Positions 39,802 to 47,804 of a stretch of 64,000 bases of DNA are shown here, piece after piece. This DNA comes from Thermoanaerobacteraceae bacterium (lineage in GTDB: Bacteria > Bacillota > Thermoanaerobacteria > Thermoanaerobacterales > UBA4877). The notes under the pieces were generated by a model that saw nothing but the letters and a program-made list of their open reading frames with translations, was not told the DNA's origin and searched no databases. The DNA lies in contig JASEJQ010000002.1 in the NCBI GenBank assembly GCA_030016635.1, positions 1 through 64,000 on the forward strand, read 5' to 3'. Position numbers and translations under genes: made by a program. How positions within the stretch are numbered: the first letter of the stretch is position 1; every line of letters begins with the position of its first letter.

Positions 39802-41445
39802 TACAGCAGAGGCAAAGCTTATTATCCTGCCAAGCCTCTCTTTTTCCGTGAGTATCTTTCCTTTTTCCTCATCATATGCATACAAGGCCCCGTTTATTAG
39901 TCTGGTGGTAAGTGTACCCTTTGCCAGTTTATTGCCCTTCAGATGGGGTGCATCAAGGATTCCCATCTTTATGGCCTTAGCAATCACTGCCGGGTCAGAA
40001 AGCGGGTCATCTGAATTTCTGCCTATGGCTTTTATGGCATCCAGTATGGTCTGCGCCTCGGATATCAGTTCATCCTTGCGTCTCATAATGTCGCTGTCAT
40101 AGGTTACATTGGGTGCTCCCTGGAGGAAGTTCTTTATTACTCCCCTTGCAATCCTTGCACTCTCTATTACATCTTCCGGGGTTGCGGCATGGTGGGCTTC
40201 ACAGAATCCTACCACGTGATAAATATGCGGCCTGATAGCCATTGCTGTATAGCAGGATGCAGCAAGCTGGCCTTTAGCCATAGCCAGGTCGGTGGGGAAG
40301 CTGGCCAGGCCGGCCCTTGCCTGCCTGTAGCTTGTGAAATTCTCATCATGCAGAGACTCTACCAGTTCAATAGCCGCCAGCATCTTGGCTATATCCATCC
40401 CAGGTGATTCATTGGGTGGCAGGTTGAACATATACTGAGCCACGTATTGTTTCACACCCATTTTTTTCGCATTATATGCCGCCAGATAGGAGGCTGTTAC
40501 ATATATGGCGTCGTGGGCATCCCTCAATCCCCAGTGGTGTGCCTCATTTGCCTCTACAGGAATGCCTCTCTCTCCATGCCATTTCATAAGCTGCTGATTT
40601 TCCTTTATTGATGTTATAAGGTCTCTCGGACCTCTCCCGTCCAGCCGATTATACCAGCAAAGCGGTATAGCAGCCCAGGCATTGTGTATGGTATTTAAAA
40701 GCATCTCTGCCATCTCAAAGACATCATTGGTGCCGCTGTAGCAGCGTAGAAGCGGATAATTGCCTGTCCTTGAATTCTCATAGAGAGCCTTAAAATCATC
40801 TTCAGTGCGCAGCGGTGCTCCTCCTGCACCATCCAGAGCATGGTCCATCTTTTCCGGCTCAAAAAAGTGCTCCTGAGCATTCTGGTCCGGGGCAATAGAT
40901 ATGACATCCACTGTCTTCGACTCAGCTATCCTTCGTACCCCTTCTATGGTTGCCGCAAGGTCCGGAAGCCCAAAATGATGCCTTATTATTGGGAACGGAT
41001 ACTTACTTTCTATCCTCTCTATAAGATTTTGAGGATAAATATCATCACCATGTTTATTCCCTGTAATACCCTTAAGATACATTATTGTATCATCCATGTC
41101 CTCCGAACCATCAAATACCCTGTCAAAAGTGTCATAACTCCTGGCAATATCTGCTGTGGGTTCTGTACCTCCAAAGACCCATTTAATTCCTTTGAGCCTA
41201 TATCTTTCTATACCCGAATGGATTTTATCCAGTAGCGGTTTTAAGGCGGAAGGCGTGAGCCTGTAGCTTATACCTACCATATAGGGACTGTGCTCAATAG
41301 CTGCCTCAATTATCCTCTCCGGCGCCACAGCCGGCCCCATGAATAGGGTGTCGTAGCCCTGATCCTCCGCCAGCTTCAGGAAGTTCATAATTCCTGCCAC
41401 ATGGACGTCATTTCCAAGAGCAGCTGCTATTATAAGTTTTTTCAT
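39799..41445 (-). CDS. Fused B12-binding / glutamate-mutase-E-like protein
   Basis: A 548-residue two-domain protein. Residues 1-130 form a cobalamin-binding domain with D13-V-H15-V-A-G (DxHxxG, His15 the likely cobalt ligand), GISYRLTPSAL and a KWVFGGTEP nucleotide loop. From about 150 onward it resembles the E (barrel) subunit of methylaspartate/glutamate mutase: LLRCYSGTNDVFEMAE, EANEAHHWGLRDAHDA and a close match to the E-subunit tail in the ILDAPHLKGNKLAKG region. So it looks like a single-chain carbon-skeleton mutase with unknown substrate. It overlaps the upstream dehydrogenase gene by four bases. No PLP or radical-SAM motif is seen. Confidence 0.75.
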   Translation of the reverse strand: MKKLIIAAALGNDVHVAGIMNFLKLAEDQGYDTLFMGPAVAPERIIEAAIEHSPYMVGISYRLTPSALKPLLDKIHSGIERYRLKGIKWVFGGTEPTADIARSYDTFDRVFDGSEDMDDTIMYLKGITGNKHGDDIYPQNLIERIESKYPFPIIRHHFGLPDLAATIEGVRRIAESKTVDVISIAPDQNAQEHFFEPEKMDHALDGAGGAPLRTEDDFKALYENSRTGNYPLLRCYSGTNDVFEMAEMLLNTIHNAWAAIPLCWYNRLDGRGPRDLITSIKENQQLMKWHGERGIPVEANEAHHWGLRDAHDAIYVTASYLAAYNAKKMGVKQYVAQYMFNLPPNESPGMDIAKMLAAIELVESLHDENFTSYRQARAGLASFPTDLAMAKGQLAASCYTAMAIRPHIYHVVGFCEAHHAATPEDVIESARIARGVIKNFLQGAPNVTYDSDIMRRKDELISEAQTILDAIKAIGRNSDDPLSDPAVIAKAIKMGILDAPHLKGNKLAKGTLTTRLINGALYAYDEEKGKILTEKERLGRIISFASAV

Positions 41446-42542
41446 AACAGAGCCCTCCTTTCTTCGACAAAGCTGCCTTCAGCATATGCCAGGATTTCAT
41501 CCTTAGTAAGCCCATCCAGCCCCAATCTTCTGGCATTTCTTCCATTATCCCAGTAATCTATCCCGTGCATGCAGGAAGCCAGCTGTATCACTGACTTTAT
41601 AGTAGGTGTATCTACACCTACCTCCTCACCCAGCGAGGCAATGGGTACCAGGCTGTTTGGTACATCCTCGAATATATACCTTGTGTTTAAGGTGGTCGGT
41701 GCTTTTATACCTTTATATCCCTTTGCATTCTGAATGGCCTCATACAGGTTTTTACCCTTTGCTCCGTATGTCTCTTCCATCCATTTCTTCGCTGACGGCA
41801 CCTTTATGCCAAACGCCCTGGCCACACGCAGCCTCTCCATGTCTATCCTCTCCAAGACAGTCGCTACTGAAGGGGATATACCCTCAAGATAATATTCAAA
41901 ACCATCATCATCGGTCTCTATCCTTCCTGCATTAAGCAGGGTTGGAGTCGGATGAAATACCGCGCCTATATTGTTAAGACTCGTCTCCAGCACGTTTTTC
42001 GCAGCCACAAACTGCGGATATGCCTTATTGATCATTTTCACTGTAGACCAGACCATAAACGATGGAATAGTTGCAAAAAATACTACGTTTTTCACACTGT
42101 TTATCTTTACAACACCCGGCTCTTTCTCCCTGCAGGCATATATGAGCGTCTCTGCCTCTCCTATCACGACATCTCTTGTTATGTCAAGCTGTCTGAATAT
42201 ATTGTTAAACTCCAGTGCTCCTCCGGTCCTGCCCGGGTTTAAGACAATCACCTGTCCGTCCTCCAGATAGGGGGCTATGGCAAAGGCAATGTCCCTGTGG
42301 CCTGAAGCAGGCACCGTAACCATTATGATGTCTGCTCCACTTACCGCCTCTTTTATACTGGTGGTAAGGTTCGGTGTGCCAAAACCCTCTACCTCTCCTT
42401 CTAAGGTTATACCGCCTTTTTGCCTTATCTTCTCTATCTTTTCCGGTGACCTGTTATATAGGATCACATCGAAACCCATGATAGAGAGATGGGCAGCCAT
42501 GGCCTGGCCGCCGTTTCCAGCACCAATTACCGCAAACTTCAT
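41442..42542 (-). CDS. NAD/NADP octopine/nopaline (opine) dehydrogenase family protein
   Basis: A 366-residue protein with an N-terminal Rossmann site VIGAGNGGQAMAAHLSIMGFDVILYNR, a central VVLNPGRTGGAL-like segment, and the opine-dehydrogenase C-terminal domain (GAVFHPTPTLLNAGRIE with the probable catalytic His, TRYIFEDVPNSLVPIASLG). The family reductively couples a 2-oxo acid with an amino acid, or the reverse. It is translated from AAAGGGGAG just below a c-di-AMP riboswitch and is coupled to the B12 protein. The substrate is unknown. Confidence 0.85.
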   Translation of the reverse strand: MKFAVIGAGNGGQAMAAHLSIMGFDVILYNRSPEKIEKIRQKGGITLEGEVEGFGTPNLTTSIKEAVSGADIIMVTVPASGHRDIAFAIAPYLEDGQVIVLNPGRTGGALEFNNIFRQLDITRDVVIGEAETLIYACREKEPGVVKINSVKNVVFFATIPSFMVWSTVKMINKAYPQFVAAKNVLETSLNNIGAVFHPTPTLLNAGRIETDDDGFEYYLEGISPSVATVLERIDMERLRVARAFGIKVPSAKKWMEETYGAKGKNLYEAIQNAKGYKGIKAPTTLNTRYIFEDVPNSLVPIASLGEEVGVDTPTIKSVIQLASCMHGIDYWDNGRNARRLGLDGLTKDEILAYAEGSFVEERRALL

Positions 42543-42561
42543 AAAACAACTCCCCTTTCTA

Positions 42562-42664
42562 CGCTTACGAGGTTAGCTGACGGGTTAGGGCTGAAAGAGA
42601 TGGCCCCTCCTTACGGATTCACCCCTGACAATTGGTTCCCCCGCTCCTTTTAAAGGATTCAGCG
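42562..42664 (-). promoter_or_regulatory. c-di-AMP (ydaO/yuaA) riboswitch, gene-proximal copy
   Basis: On the minus strand the element opens CGCTGAATCC, contains GGAGCGGGGGAACCAA, GGGGTGAATCC and TTTCAGCCC, and closes with CCGTCAGCTAACCTCGT then AAGCG. These are the conserved segments of the ydaO aptamer in the right order. No terminator follows; the ribosome binding site of the opine-dehydrogenase gene begins about five bases after the closing stem, so control may be at translation. Confidence 0.93.
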
Positions 42665-42772
42665 TTATAATATTATATTATTTAATTTATATTTTGGGCA
42701 ATGTTATATTATTACATTTGACTAAAAAAATAACTTAATCTGATAAATTTACATATTCTGGATAAAACCTGG

Positions 42773-42804
42773 TAAAATAAAAGCTATGGAGAAACCATAG
42801 CTTT
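42773..42804 (-). terminator. Terminator of the distal c-di-AMP riboswitch
   Basis: Minus-strand hairpin AAAGCTATGG/CCATAGCTTT followed by TATTTTA, 24 bases after the distal aptamer. It is the likely expression platform of that riboswitch. Confidence 0.8.
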
Positions 42805-42827
42805 AAATAGCCACTCTCCTCTTTCAA

Positions 42828-42927
42828 TGCTTACGAGGTTAGCTGACGGGTTAGGGCTGAAAGAGTTGCCCTTCCTTGCGGATTCACCCCTGATACATGG
42901 TTCCCCCGTTCCTTAATGGATTCAGCA
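42828..42927 (-). promoter_or_regulatory. c-di-AMP (ydaO/yuaA) riboswitch, promoter-proximal copy
   Basis: A second aptamer, nearly identical in its conserved segments to the copy 165 bases downstream (TGCTGAATCC, ACGGGGGAACCA, GGGGTGAATCC, TTTCAGCCC, CCGTCAGCTAACCTCGT, AAGCA). It is followed by a remnant GAGGAGAG ribosome-binding-like site and an intrinsic terminator. Family knowledge: c-di-AMP binding turns expression off. Confidence 0.93.
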
Positions 42928-42951
42928 ACAACATATTGAATTATTGTTTAT

Positions 42952-42980
42952 ATTTTAATATAATGGTTTTGATTTGTCAA
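42952..42980 (-). promoter_or_regulatory. Sigma-A-type promoter of the tandem riboswitch leader
   Basis: TTGACA (42980-42975) and TAAAAT (42957-42952) are 17 bases apart on the minus strand, 25 bases before the distal aptamer. Confidence 0.75.
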
Positions 42981-43066
42981 TAACATTATAACTATATTTG
43001 TTAAATTATGGAATAAATATAGCCCAATCCATATGAAGTTACTTTAATTACCGAGGAGGAAAATAA

Positions 43067-44485
43067 ATGGATTTTGAAGATTACTCTAAACTACTCAAGG
43101 ATGCAAAAAAAGACCGTGAAAAAATAAAAAATATCTTTGAGAGAATATCTGATGAAGCAATCTCAAATAATTACAAACTGACTGCAGATATATCTGTCAT
43201 GGGGATGCTTTCCTTTTTTAAATCTGTACGGTACAAAAGATTTATAAAGGTCTATCCATCGGAGTTTACCTCATCGCTGGTAGATGCACTTCACTTTATT
43301 AAGGAAAATTTGCACAGCTGCAGTGAGATTCCTGAGGATGAGGTAAAAACCTTCACCCCTACAATGGAAAGCCTGTCAAAAATGCTGGATGCGGTCAGTC
43401 ATGCCAGTGATGACCTCAGAGACCTCCTTTCCCTATACGAGCAGGAGATGATAATAAGAAATTCCACTGAGCTCCGTCCTCTTTATCCTTCTGATCATGA
43501 GTTTGTCGAGGATATAGTTGATTATCTTTATAATATCATCGAGCAAAATAAAGATAATGCTGAGGTTAATAAAAAAATAAAAAGCCTTATAATGCTCCTG
43601 CCCATGGGCTTTGTCAAGAACGAATTCCTTGCATACACTGAAAGCACCCTTAGAGAGGCAATGGCAGATATGTCATCCTCCAGCATAAAACAGATATATA
43701 AAAACCTATCTGACCTTATTTATCATACATCCAACACCTACTATATGGAGCTTTCTGAAAATGCTTCAAGGTTTGGATTGGATAAAAAACCTGGAAGCCT
43801 CACAGACCATGAAATTCAGAGAGGAATCCGCAGGATAGATTTCTTCATGAATTTGATGAATTTCTTAAACATGATTTTAACCTCCAGCCTTATGCTCTGT
43901 AATCTCATAACGGACAGCGAGACTAAAAACTACGTAGATATCAATAAATATTTATATGCCACTGAAATGATTGATTCATATTTTAATGGCCATACTATTA
44001 AGTTAAACTCTGAAGACATTGCTGACCCCGGCATGGTAACACGGCAGATGAATATTCTATCCCTTTTAACAGACAAAAACAGTACATTCATTGAGGCCGG
44101 TGTTGAACAGTCTGTCCTGATCAAGACCATATACAGGGGTATGGGCTTTACCATATACGACATCAGAAAGGATAACCTGTTTTCAGAGCTATTCAATCTT
44201 TTTGAATACAATATGGACGATGAGCCTTCAGAAGAAGAATTAACGGATAAGGTTATAAAGGATATACTCGCAATGGTGGAGGATGAATTAAACCATTTTC
44301 CTGCCTTCTTCCGCAGGGAGAAGATGAAGTATATCATGAACCTGCTGCCTGTGGGTTTTAACGACATTGACCAGGTACATGAATATATACATATGAGCAT
44401 AGACTCCATTCGAAACGAAAGACTTCTAAACTATATTGAGGCACTGATAGCTTCAATGATGAGCGAAAAAGAGGAACAGGGTTAA
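43067..44485 (+). CDS. Hypothetical protein with an internal duplication
   Basis: A 472-residue, largely helical, charged protein that I do not recognise. There is no signal peptide or membrane segment. Two stretches resemble one another: KIKSLIMLLPMGFVKNEF (about residue 175) and KMKYIMNLLPVGFNDIDQ (about residue 420), each followed by a similar helix, which points to a duplicated module. AGGAGG precedes the ATG. It is divergent from the c-di-AMP-controlled operon and ends by overlapping the tail of the capA-like gene by four bases. Confidence 0.8.
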   Translation: MDFEDYSKLLKDAKKDREKIKNIFERISDEAISNNYKLTADISVMGMLSFFKSVRYKRFIKVYPSEFTSSLVDALHFIKENLHSCSEIPEDEVKTFTPTMESLSKMLDAVSHASDDLRDLLSLYEQEMIIRNSTELRPLYPSDHEFVEDIVDYLYNIIEQNKDNAEVNKKIKSLIMLLPMGFVKNEFLAYTESTLREAMADMSSSSIKQIYKNLSDLIYHTSNTYYMELSENASRFGLDKKPGSLTDHEIQRGIRRIDFFMNLMNFLNMILTSSLMLCNLITDSETKNYVDINKYLYATEMIDSYFNGHTIKLNSEDIADPGMVTRQMNILSLLTDKNSTFIEAGVEQSVLIKTIYRGMGFTIYDIRKDNLFSELFNLFEYNMDDEPSEEELTDKVIKDILAMVEDELNHFPAFFRREKMKYIMNLLPVGFNDIDQVHEYIHMSIDSIRNERLLNYIEALIASMMSEKEEQG

Positions 44486-45594
44486 TCCTGCTCCTCCACC
44501 CTTATATATCCTGTGTCTCCGTCTATTTCGATAAACGTACCCATGTCTTCTGAGAGGGACTTTAATCTGTCAAGGATTGCTTCAGCCCTTTCCCCTGAAA
44601 CAGGGGCCGGTCTTACCTTATCCTCAATGACAAAAGGTATAATGACAGCATCACTTATTCTCCCATCAGTAAACTTAAGCCGGAGTATGATGCTTTCCTT
44701 ATTTTCGCTGTCATTCTGGTCAAACACGAAGTTCCCCAGACTGTAGGCTATGAGGCTGCCGTTATACACCTCAATCCCCTGCAGTATGTGTGGATGGCTG
44801 CCTATGACCGCACTGGCTCCGGCATCTATCATATCATAGGCCATCTGTCTCTGGTCTTCCGGCACGACGGTACTCTCCTCTATACCCCAGTGAGGCATCA
44901 CTATAACTATATCTGCAATCTCTTTTGCCCTCTTTATATCCTCTTTTATAATTTCTATATCTAAAGGGGCTGTACCGCACCTATCTTCTAAAGCCTCCAT
45001 AGTCCTGCCATTTCTGCTCCACTTAACATTGTAAAACTGATTGTAAGCCAAGACAGCGGCTTTTATCCCATCAACATCTTTAATATATGGTGTCCTGGCC
45101 TCCATTATGTTGTTTCCAGCACCCACAGGCAATATGTCATTACTATGCAGTATGTCAATGGTATCCTTGAAAGCATCTTCACCGTAGTCCATGATGTGGT
45201 TGTTGGCCAGGGATAGTACATCAAACCCTAAGTATTTTAATGATTCCACCGCTTCCGGCCTGGCCCTGAGGTATATGCCCTTCCCCTCCATTTTTTCACC
45301 TCTGTCAGATATAACACATTCCAGGTTTCCAAGGGCAATATCTGACTGGATATACGGCTTTATGCGGCTGAATGGTTCTGTGTACTCCTGATTTTTAAGT
45401 CTGGTGCCAACGCCCCTGCCAAGCATGATGTCTCCAACTGCAGTTATCTCGGCATGGTGTACCGCTACTGCAAGTTCTTCAGTTTCACCCTCATCATCTG
45501 TTTCGTTAGCTATAGTATTTTCTACTGCTGTCGTACTACAGCCGGATAAAAGGACTGCTATTATTATCAAAAATATTAGTAAATATTTCTTCAT
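44482..45594 (-). CDS. CapA-family metallophosphatase-like lipoprotein
   Basis: A 370-residue protein with a lipoprotein signal (LLSGC near residue 19) and a PGA_cap/CapA domain: TAVGDIMLGRGVG, LGNLECVIS, LSLANNHIMDYG, VMPHWGIEES and VIGSHPHILQGIEVYNG. The fold is a calcineurin-like metallophosphatase; relatives take part in poly-gamma-glutamate capsule anchoring or synthesis. No capB/capC is adjacent. There is no ribosome binding site, and a TATAAT box lies only six bases before the ATG. Confidence 0.9.
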   Translation of the reverse strand: MKKYLLIFLIIIAVLLSGCSTTAVENTIANETDDEGETEELAVAVHHAEITAVGDIMLGRGVGTRLKNQEYTEPFSRIKPYIQSDIALGNLECVISDRGEKMEGKGIYLRARPEAVESLKYLGFDVLSLANNHIMDYGEDAFKDTIDILHSNDILPVGAGNNIMEARTPYIKDVDGIKAAVLAYNQFYNVKWSRNGRTMEALEDRCGTAPLDIEIIKEDIKRAKEIADIVIVMPHWGIEESTVVPEDQRQMAYDMIDAGASAVIGSHPHILQGIEVYNGSLIAYSLGNFVFDQNDSENKESIILRLKFTDGRISDAVIIPFVIEDKVRPAPVSGERAEAILDRLKSLSEDMGTFIEIDGDTGYIRVEEQD

Positions 45595-45600
45595 AACTTT

Positions 45601-45628
45601 ATTATATCATTTATACACTTTACAGCAA
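45601..45628 (-). promoter_or_regulatory. Promoter placing capA on a leaderless or near-leaderless mRNA
   Basis: TTGCTG and TATAAT (45606-45601) are 16 bases apart on the minus strand. The normal initiation point would fall at or next to the ATG at 45594. Confidence 0.5.
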
Positions 45629-45667
45629 TAAAATTTTGAATTAAACTAAATACAGGGAGGGATGTAA

Positions 45668-46195
45668 ATGGATATCATGGAAATTGTAGCTGGTCTCATG
45701 GAACTTTCTGCGAGGACAGCCCCCAAAGCTTCTGGCCAAGATTACATAGAGTCAAAAATACTCACTGGCGATATATTAAACCAACTGGCCGATGAAATGA
45801 CAAAATACGGCCAGGAAGCAAAAAAGGTCAATTTTGACAGAGATGGCAACAACGTCAGAAACTCTGCCGCTGTGCTTTTGCTGTCATTAAAAGAGCCAAA
45901 GGATGCAGGCTTGAATTGTGGTGCATGTGGATATGAGGACTGTGCCCACTATCGTGATGCCGGCAAAAAAGAAGGCCCTGAGTTCAAAGGGCCAATATGC
46001 GCATGGAGGCTCTTAGACCTGGGTATAGCCCTGGGTTCTGCCGTAAAGACAGCCAGCATACTGAATGCAGATAACCGCATTATGTATCGTGTAGGGGTTG
46101 TTGCAAGGAAGATGGGACTCATCGAAGGAGATATTGTGGTAGGCATACCTATCTCTGCCACAGGTAAAAGCATATATTTTGACAGGAGAAGTTAA
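45668..46195 (+). CDS. Ferredoxin-domain protein (DUF2148 type)
   Basis: A 175-residue protein with the four-cysteine cluster motif CGACGYEDCAHY then GPICAWRLLDLGIALGSA, typical of DUF2148 ferredoxin-domain proteins. It probably binds an iron-sulfur cluster; its partner is unknown. AGGGAGGG precedes the ATG. A TTTACA/TAAACT pair with 17-base spacing upstream is a candidate promoter. A bidirectional hairpin follows the stop. Confidence 0.85.
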   Translation: MDIMEIVAGLMELSARTAPKASGQDYIESKILTGDILNQLADEMTKYGQEAKKVNFDRDGNNVRNSAAVLLLSLKEPKDAGLNCGACGYEDCAHYRDAGKKEGPEFKGPICAWRLLDLGIALGSAVKTASILNADNRIMYRVGVVARKMGLIEGDIVVGIPISATGKSIYFDRRS

Positions 46196-46215
46196 GCTGC
46201 TCTTTGAGCAGCTTA
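46193..46215. terminator. Bidirectional terminator hairpin
   Basis: TAAGCTGCTC-TTT-GAGCAGCTTA lies between convergent genes and can serve both. Confidence 0.7.
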
Positions 46216-47640
46216 ATATATTATCACCTCATGTTTTCCTCCTGCATTGGTAAAGAATGCAGCCATATGGGTTACATCATAGGTGCCGTCCTCATTCTTT
46301 TCTATTTCCTTTGCATCAAAGGCATATGGATAATCGCTAAATGTATCTATATAATACACTGCACCTCCAATGGTCCTTTCAGGGTACTGGGTCTCCACCT
46401 CACCCAATATTTCTTCCATCCATACTGTTATATCCTTTTTCTTGCCATCAATCAAGACAGAAAGCCAATCGCTGTAGCTGCTCTCTGCCCCCTTAAAGGC
46501 AGCCAGGACAATGATATCTCCATCATCAGATTCGGATACGGAGAACCAGTCAAGCCAGATATCCAGATTATTGACATTTGCATGTGAGTAATTGTCGGCA
46601 AGATACTGAGCAAAATCCTCATTGCTCATCTGCCTCTTAAGGTCTATAAACGTTGTATCTCCGGCCTGGCCTTTCATCAGATCTTTAACCTCATTGATAG
46701 GTATGGCAAGGTTAAGATTTTGGCCGGACATATATGTGGCAAATGTTATGCCGATGACCTCTCCCCTGTCATTAAACAACGCCCCACCGCTGCTCCCTGG
46801 AGAAATTGGTGCAGTAAACTGCACCTCTCCATCCCTGACAGCACTTATTATACCCTCCGATACAATGTTATTAAATCCAAGGGGGCTGCCTATGGCTACC
46901 ACCTTTTCGCCAACCTCTACACTGCTTGAATCACCCAATGTCACAAAGGGAAAATTATCACCTTCCGCATTTAAAACAGCAATATCCCTTTCGGAGTCAT
47001 AATACCTTATACCACCTATCCGGTACTTCTTTTCTCCCAGTACAAACTCTGCAGAATCAATTCCGTTTATAACATGGTAGTTAGTCACCACGGAACCTGA
47101 CGAATCTATCAAAAAACCACTCCCCTGAGATATCTCCTCGCCATTTTTATTATATCCAAGGATACTTCCTACAGCCTTCTGGTTTCTTGCTATCTCCACA
47201 GTGGATATATTTTCAGGTCTGGTCTCTTTATAATTGATTGTGATTGTAGAGGTTTTATCGTTATAGTTGACAATGCCGTCTAAAGCCTCCCCCACAAACC
47301 TCAGCGGGATAAAGGTGTGGCCGTCAATAATCTTTGCTGCCGCAGAAAGCGGCCTGGCCTGGCCGTCCACATACCCCTTACGGCTGCCTATGGTAAGCTG
47401 AACAACCCTATCACCTTTTACCCCGGTCACTGTCCTTGTCTCATCATTCCAGTACACCTTTGCCCCCATGGCCTCAAAAAATGCACGCATGGGCACAAGA
47501 GTACTGCCGTCCTCTATAATAGGGGCGGGGTCAAATGAATAGCTCTTACCATTTATATAAACGCCGACCTCTGCTGCATAGGCTGGCAAAGCAGTCAAAA
47601 GCACGAAAATTATAATGATAAAAGATATAATCCTCTTCAT
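46213..47640 (-). CDS. Secreted trypsin-like serine protease with N-terminal copper-amine-oxidase-type stalk domain
   Basis: About 475 residues. A signal peptide (KRIISFIIIIFVLLTALPAYA) leads to a copper amine oxidase N-terminal-like domain in two halves (INGKSYSF...TLVPMRAFFEAMGAKVYW and GHTFIPLRFVGEALDG), a common cell-surface module in Clostridia. An HtrA-like protease domain follows with the catalytic triad in VTNYHVI (His), ERDIAVLNAEG (Asp) and GSSGGALFND (Ser). No PDZ domain is evident; the C-terminal 130 residues are unassigned. I chose the start at 47640 for its AGAGAGGTGA site and signal peptide. Confidence 0.9.
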   Translation of the reverse strand: MKRIISFIIIIFVLLTALPAYAAEVGVYINGKSYSFDPAPIIEDGSTLVPMRAFFEAMGAKVYWNDETRTVTGVKGDRVVQLTIGSRKGYVDGQARPLSAAAKIIDGHTFIPLRFVGEALDGIVNYNDKTSTITINYKETRPENISTVEIARNQKAVGSILGYNKNGEEISQGSGFLIDSSGSVVTNYHVINGIDSAEFVLGEKKYRIGGIRYYDSERDIAVLNAEGDNFPFVTLGDSSSVEVGEKVVAIGSPLGFNNIVSEGIISAVRDGEVQFTAPISPGSSGGALFNDRGEVIGITFATYMSGQNLNLAIPINEVKDLMKGQAGDTTFIDLKRQMSNEDFAQYLADNYSHANVNNLDIWLDWFSVSESDDGDIIVLAAFKGAESSYSDWLSVLIDGKKKDITVWMEEILGEVETQYPERTIGGAVYYIDTFSDYPYAFDAKEIEKNEDGTYDVTHMAAFFTNAGGKHEVIIY

Positions 47641-47740
47641 TTTTATCACCTCTCTTACCATTATATCACATTTATTATAGAAAACTCTTCCTAACAAATA
47701 GCTTTATTGTATAATTGAGGTATAAAAAGGGGGAGGTACC

Positions 47741-47785
47741 ATGTTAAAAAATAGAGACTATATAAGTATTATCTCAACTACATGA
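47741..47785 (+). CDS. Candidate 14-residue micro-ORF
   Basis: A short frame (MLKNRDYISIISTT, then TGA) preceded by GGGGGAGG at seven bases and by a TATAAT box at 47709-47714. No similarity is recognised. It may be a decayed gene start, a leader peptide without a downstream gene, or noise. Confidence 0.25.
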   Translation: MLKNRDYISIISTT

Positions 47786-47804
47786 CTATTCAAATGGCGC
47801 AAGA

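Noticed and set aside
42543-42930. Cobalamin riboswitch upstream of the B12-domain protein
   Set aside because: The conserved blocks are those of the ydaO (c-di-AMP) aptamer; there is no B12 box.
45668-46195. Selenium or molybdenum role for the DUF2148 ferredoxin-domain protein
   Set aside because: Four cysteines support a cluster, but nothing in sequence or context supports a more specific role.
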